DNA of 16,374 bases from positions 1 through 16,374 of the forward strand of contig JBBTRP010000045.1 of assembly GCA_038065125.1 (NCBI GenBank), read 5' to 3'. Numbering within the stretch: the first letter of the stretch is position 1; each line of letters starts with the position of its first letter. This document shows positions 14,095-16,374 of this stretch, piece after piece. This DNA is from JBBTRP01 sp038065125 (lineage in GTDB: Bacteria > Patescibacteriota > Patescibacteriia > JACQRZ01). Both the position numbers and the translations under genes were made by a program. Below the pieces are notes generated by a model. That model saw nothing but the letters and a program-made list of their open reading frames with translations, was not told the DNA's origin and did no database searches.

Positions 14095-15921
14095 ATGTGC
14101 GGCATTGTTGGATATATTGGAAAACGAAACTGCTCTCCCCTGCTTCTGGATGGGTTATCTCGTCTTGAGTATCGCGGCTACGACTCGGCGGGACTTGCCG
14201 TGTGTGATGGTACGGAAAGGCTGTGGTGCGAAAAAACAAAGGGGCGCGTCGCGAGCTTGCGAGAGCGATGTTTTGCCGTGCCGGAAAGTACGTGCGGCAT
14301 TGCACACACGCGCTGGGCAACGCATGGCGAACCGAACGAGCGAAACGCGCATCCGCACGGTGACTGCTCGGGAAGTATTAGAGTTGTTCACAACGGCATC
14401 ATAGAAAACTACCGCACGCTCAAAGAAAAACTTGTCGCACAAGGGCATACATTTACATCCGATACCGACACCGAGGTACTTGCGCACCTCGTCGAGCAGT
14501 GTTACAGCGGTGATTTTCCTGCCGCTGTGAAAGAGGCACTCCATCTCATTTCGGGCGCGTACGGCATTGCCGTTATTCACGCGCGACATCCGGACACGCT
14601 TATCGCGTCCCGCGTTGGCTCGCCATTGGTGGTCGGGATTGGCGAAGACGAGCACGTGGTGGCATCCGATGTCACGGCGATCGTCCCAATCACGCGAGAT
14701 GTGGTGTATTTGGAGGATGGCGAGATTGCGGTCATATCCGGATCTTCCCTGACAATTTCTGATCGTGACAATGAGTGTAAAACAAAGGACCATCATCACA
14801 TCGAATGGTCGCTCGAGTCTGCCGAGCGACAGGGGTATGACCACTTCATGCTCAAAGAAATAATGGAGCAGCCCGAGGCGATCACCAACAGTACCCGTGG
14901 AAGAATTTTTGCGGAGGAGGGAACGGCAAAACTGGGCGGCCTTGACTCCGTTCAGGATCGCCTACGCACGATTGAGCGACTGGTAATCGTCGGCATGGGA
15001 ACCGCGAGGAACGCTGGTCTGGTTGGCGAGTATATGCTGGAGGCGCACGCGGAGTTTCCGGTTGAGGTGGAGTTTGCGTCTGAGTTTGGCTATCGCAAAT
15101 CTCCCCTCTCCGATCGTACGGCGCTCCTTGCAATCTCGCAGTCCGGCGAGACGATGGATACCTGCATCGCACTACGGGAGGCGCGCAGGAAGGGTCTCTT
15201 AACCTTGGGGCTCGTGAATGTGACTGGCTCATCGATTGCACGGGAGACGGATGCGGGGGTCTATAATCATATCGGTCCCGAGATCGCGGTCGCTTCGACA
15301 AAAGCATTTATCTCGCAAGTAACGATCCTTGCGCTCATGACCACGTACCTAGGAAGAATGCGCACTATGTCTCGTGCGACGGGCGCAAGTATTCTGAATG
15401 CTTTGGGTGAACTTCCCGATCTTGCAAAGAAAATTTTGACCCAGACCGACCCGATCAAGAAACTCGCAAAGGATTTTGCGAGATACGAGCATTTCTTTTA
15501 TCTCGGGCGCGGATATAACTTTCCCGTGGCGCTTGAGGGTGCACTCAAGCTGAAGGAAATCGCCTATGTGCATGCGGAAGGCTACAACGGCGGGGAGATG
15601 AAGCATGGCCCGATCGCGCTGATCGACTCGTCGGTGCCGACCATTATTCTCGCGCCGTACGATAGCGCGTACGAGAAGAATCTCAGTCATATTCAGGAGC
15701 TCAAAGTGCGAGGTGGTACGGTGATTGCGATTGCGACTGAGGGCAATGAGGAGATCGCGACGCTCGCGGACGAGGTTCTTTTCATCCCTAAAACACTAGA
15801 GATGCTCACTCCAATTCTCTCCGTCATTCCTCTGCAGCTGTTTGCGTACTACGTCGCGCTTGAACGCGGGTGCGACGTGGATAAGCCGCGCAATTTAGCA
15901 AAATCAGTGACGGTGGAGTAA
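14095..15921 (+). CDS. glmS: Glucosamine-6-phosphate synthase (isomerizing)
   Basis: A 608-residue cytosolic enzyme that makes glucosamine-6-phosphate from fructose-6-phosphate and glutamine, the entry to UDP-GlcNAc. The ATG at 14095 puts the catalytic Cys directly after Met (MCGIVGYIG), as maturation requires; upstream in-frame starts would block it. The glutaminase domain shows RGYDSAG, HTRWATHGEPNERNAHPH, HNGIIENY and SDTDTE. Two SIS domains follow: ISQSGETMDT, GPEIAVASTKAF, ALEGALKLKEIAY and GEMKHGPIALID, then the C-loop CDVDKPRNLAKSVTVE. The usual CGTS of the first SIS domain reads MGTA (VIVGMGTARNAG), losing one Ser that contacts the sugar phosphate in E. coli GlmS; the other substrate residues remain. 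A small unknown gene starts 4 nt downstream. No glmS ribozyme is visible in the short leader. Confidence 0.97.
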   Translation: MCGIVGYIGKRNCSPLLLDGLSRLEYRGYDSAGLAVCDGTERLWCEKTKGRVASLRERCFAVPESTCGIAHTRWATHGEPNERNAHPHGDCSGSIRVVHNGIIENYRTLKEKLVAQGHTFTSDTDTEVLAHLVEQCYSGDFPAAVKEALHLISGAYGIAVIHARHPDTLIASRVGSPLVVGIGEDEHVVASDVTAIVPITRDVVYLEDGEIAVISGSSLTISDRDNECKTKDHHHIEWSLESAERQGYDHFMLKEIMEQPEAITNSTRGRIFAEEGTAKLGGLDSVQDRLRTIERLVIVGMGTARNAGLVGEYMLEAHAEFPVEVEFASEFGYRKSPLSDRTALLAISQSGETMDTCIALREARRKGLLTLGLVNVTGSSIARETDAGVYNHIGPEIAVASTKAFISQVTILALMTTYLGRMRTMSRATGASILNALGELPDLAKKILTQTDPIKKLAKDFARYEHFFYLGRGYNFPVALEGALKLKEIAYVHAEGYNGGEMKHGPIALIDSSVPTIILAPYDSAYEKNLSHIQELKVRGGTVIAIATEGNEEIATLADEVLFIPKTLEMLTPILSVIPLQLFAYYVALERGCDVDKPRNLAKSVTVE

Positions 15922-15925
15922 TAGC

Positions 15926-16282
15926 ATGAAACCCGAAAGTTTCGGACAGTTGCCTGATACGATCGAAAGCCTTCCTCCACTCGAGGCGGGCTCGATTCGG
16001 CTTGATCATATTACACACAAGTCGCATGTTGCTGACATACTTACTCATGGTCTCGACTATGATGCACAGGGCATGATTTCTAGCGTAACGCGTGGATGGG
16101 ATCGATCCCAAGATATTGTATGGAAAATAAACGATCGTCGTTTCAGCGGTGACGATGTTGTACATATAGTGATAGATATGCCCTTTGATATGCACAAGCT
16201 CCATAACAATATTACGAAGGCACCTGGACGCGTTCCCACAGAATACATCGTCGGCGCAATACCTGAATACAATCTCCAGTGA
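15926..16282 (+). CDS. Small protein, possibly ADP-ribosyltransferase-like
   Basis: A 118-residue soluble protein that I cannot assign firmly. Residues 24-43 (IRLDHITHKSHVADILTHGL) resemble the 'H-x-T-x(n)-IL-x-x-GL' opening of ADP-ribosyltransferase-type folds (DarT/PARP-like), and RVPTEYIVGAIPEYN near the C-terminus resembles the closing strand of such folds, where a catalytic Glu is often placed. This is a pattern impression only. No signal peptide or membrane helix is present. The ATG is 4 nt after the glmS stop, and its TGA overlaps the GTG of the following dehydrogenase gene as GTGA, so it sits inside an operon. A housekeeping setting without an antitoxin partner argues against a simple toxin. 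Confidence 0.7.
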   Translation: MKPESFGQLPDTIESLPPLEAGSIRLDHITHKSHVADILTHGLDYDAQGMISSVTRGWDRSQDIVWKINDRRFSGDDVVHIVIDMPFDMHKLHNNITKAPGRVPTEYIVGAIPEYNLQ

Positions 16283-16374
16283 AAGCGCTTATCTTTGACC
16301 GAACCAAAACTGACTGGGAGGCGTCCAGCGGATTTGAGTTGGCCGATGTCCCCCAACCGGAATTGGATGAGTCG
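16279..16374 (+). CDS. Zinc-type alcohol dehydrogenase (MDR family), 5' part
   Basis: From the GTG at 16279 the frame stays open to the window end (32 codons), and the gene continues outside. The start MKALIFDRTKTDWEASSGFE followed by LADVPQPELDES fits the N-terminus of medium-chain zinc-dependent alcohol/polyol dehydrogenases, which begin MKA(I/L)-F and reach (I/V)P-P-L before the first zinc-binding region. The catalytic Cys, zinc ligands and NAD(P) fold lie beyond the edge. The GTG overlaps the stop of the previous gene (GTGA), supporting translational coupling and this start. The substrate cannot be told. Confidence 0.65.
   Translation, partial: MKALIFDRTKTDWEASSGFELADVPQPELDES

Noticed and set aside
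1..16374. tRNA genes, CRISPR arrays and transposases.
   Set aside because: The few GTTCGA words fall inside protein genes without cloverleaf partners, no regularly spaced repeats exist, and no reading frame resembles a transposase.

Overview
The window looks like a chromosomal segment of an ultra-small bacterium of the Patescibacteria/CPR type. This is an inference from the gene content (a large DUF4012 protein, a WecA/TagO-type transferase, a repeat-domain surface protein, small unknown membrane and coiled-coil proteins), from tight gene packing with 4-nt gaps and overlaps, and from starts that lack Shine-Dalgarno sequences and often sit very close to promoter -10 boxes. Base composition is roughly balanced. 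No rRNA, tRNA, CRISPR array or transposase gene is visible.

Layout. A possible gene tail (1-102) faces a two-gene minus-strand unit: a zincin-type metallopeptidase followed, with an ATGA overlap, by a membrane-anchored winged-helix protein. A large imperfect palindrome (115-288) lies between the two converging ends. On the plus strand come a small MCFS-type membrane protein, the replicative helicase gene dnaB interrupted in frame by a 430-residue intein with a LAGLIDADG endonuclease, and recR starting 2 nt after the dnaB stop. A second large palindrome (5217-5399) exactly fills the gap between recR and a converging coiled-coil gene, and contains both stop codons.

From 5393 to 13874 everything reads on the minus strand. 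In transcription order these are uppS (undecaprenyl diphosphate synthase), the DUF4012 protein, a repeat-domain surface protein, cysS, a WecA/TagO-like transferase, rplU and the coiled-coil gene. uppS makes the undecaprenyl carrier and the WecA-like enzyme loads a sugar phosphate onto undecaprenyl phosphate, so together with the two large exported or membrane proteins this looks like an envelope-building block with cysS embedded in it. rplU has its own strong promoter and intrinsic terminator. A third inverted repeat (10647-10753) lies at the 3' end of the DUF4012 gene and encodes its last residues.

Divergent from uppS, glmS (glucosamine-6-phosphate synthase, supplier of amino sugars for envelope precursors) leads a plus-strand operon with a small protein weakly resembling ADP-ribosyltransferase folds and, running off the window, a zinc-type alcohol dehydrogenase.

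The most notable items are the two palindromes, which share a 14-nt motif at the same distance from their centres; the apparently complete DnaB intein; and a promoter-proximal terminator hairpin in the uppS leader.
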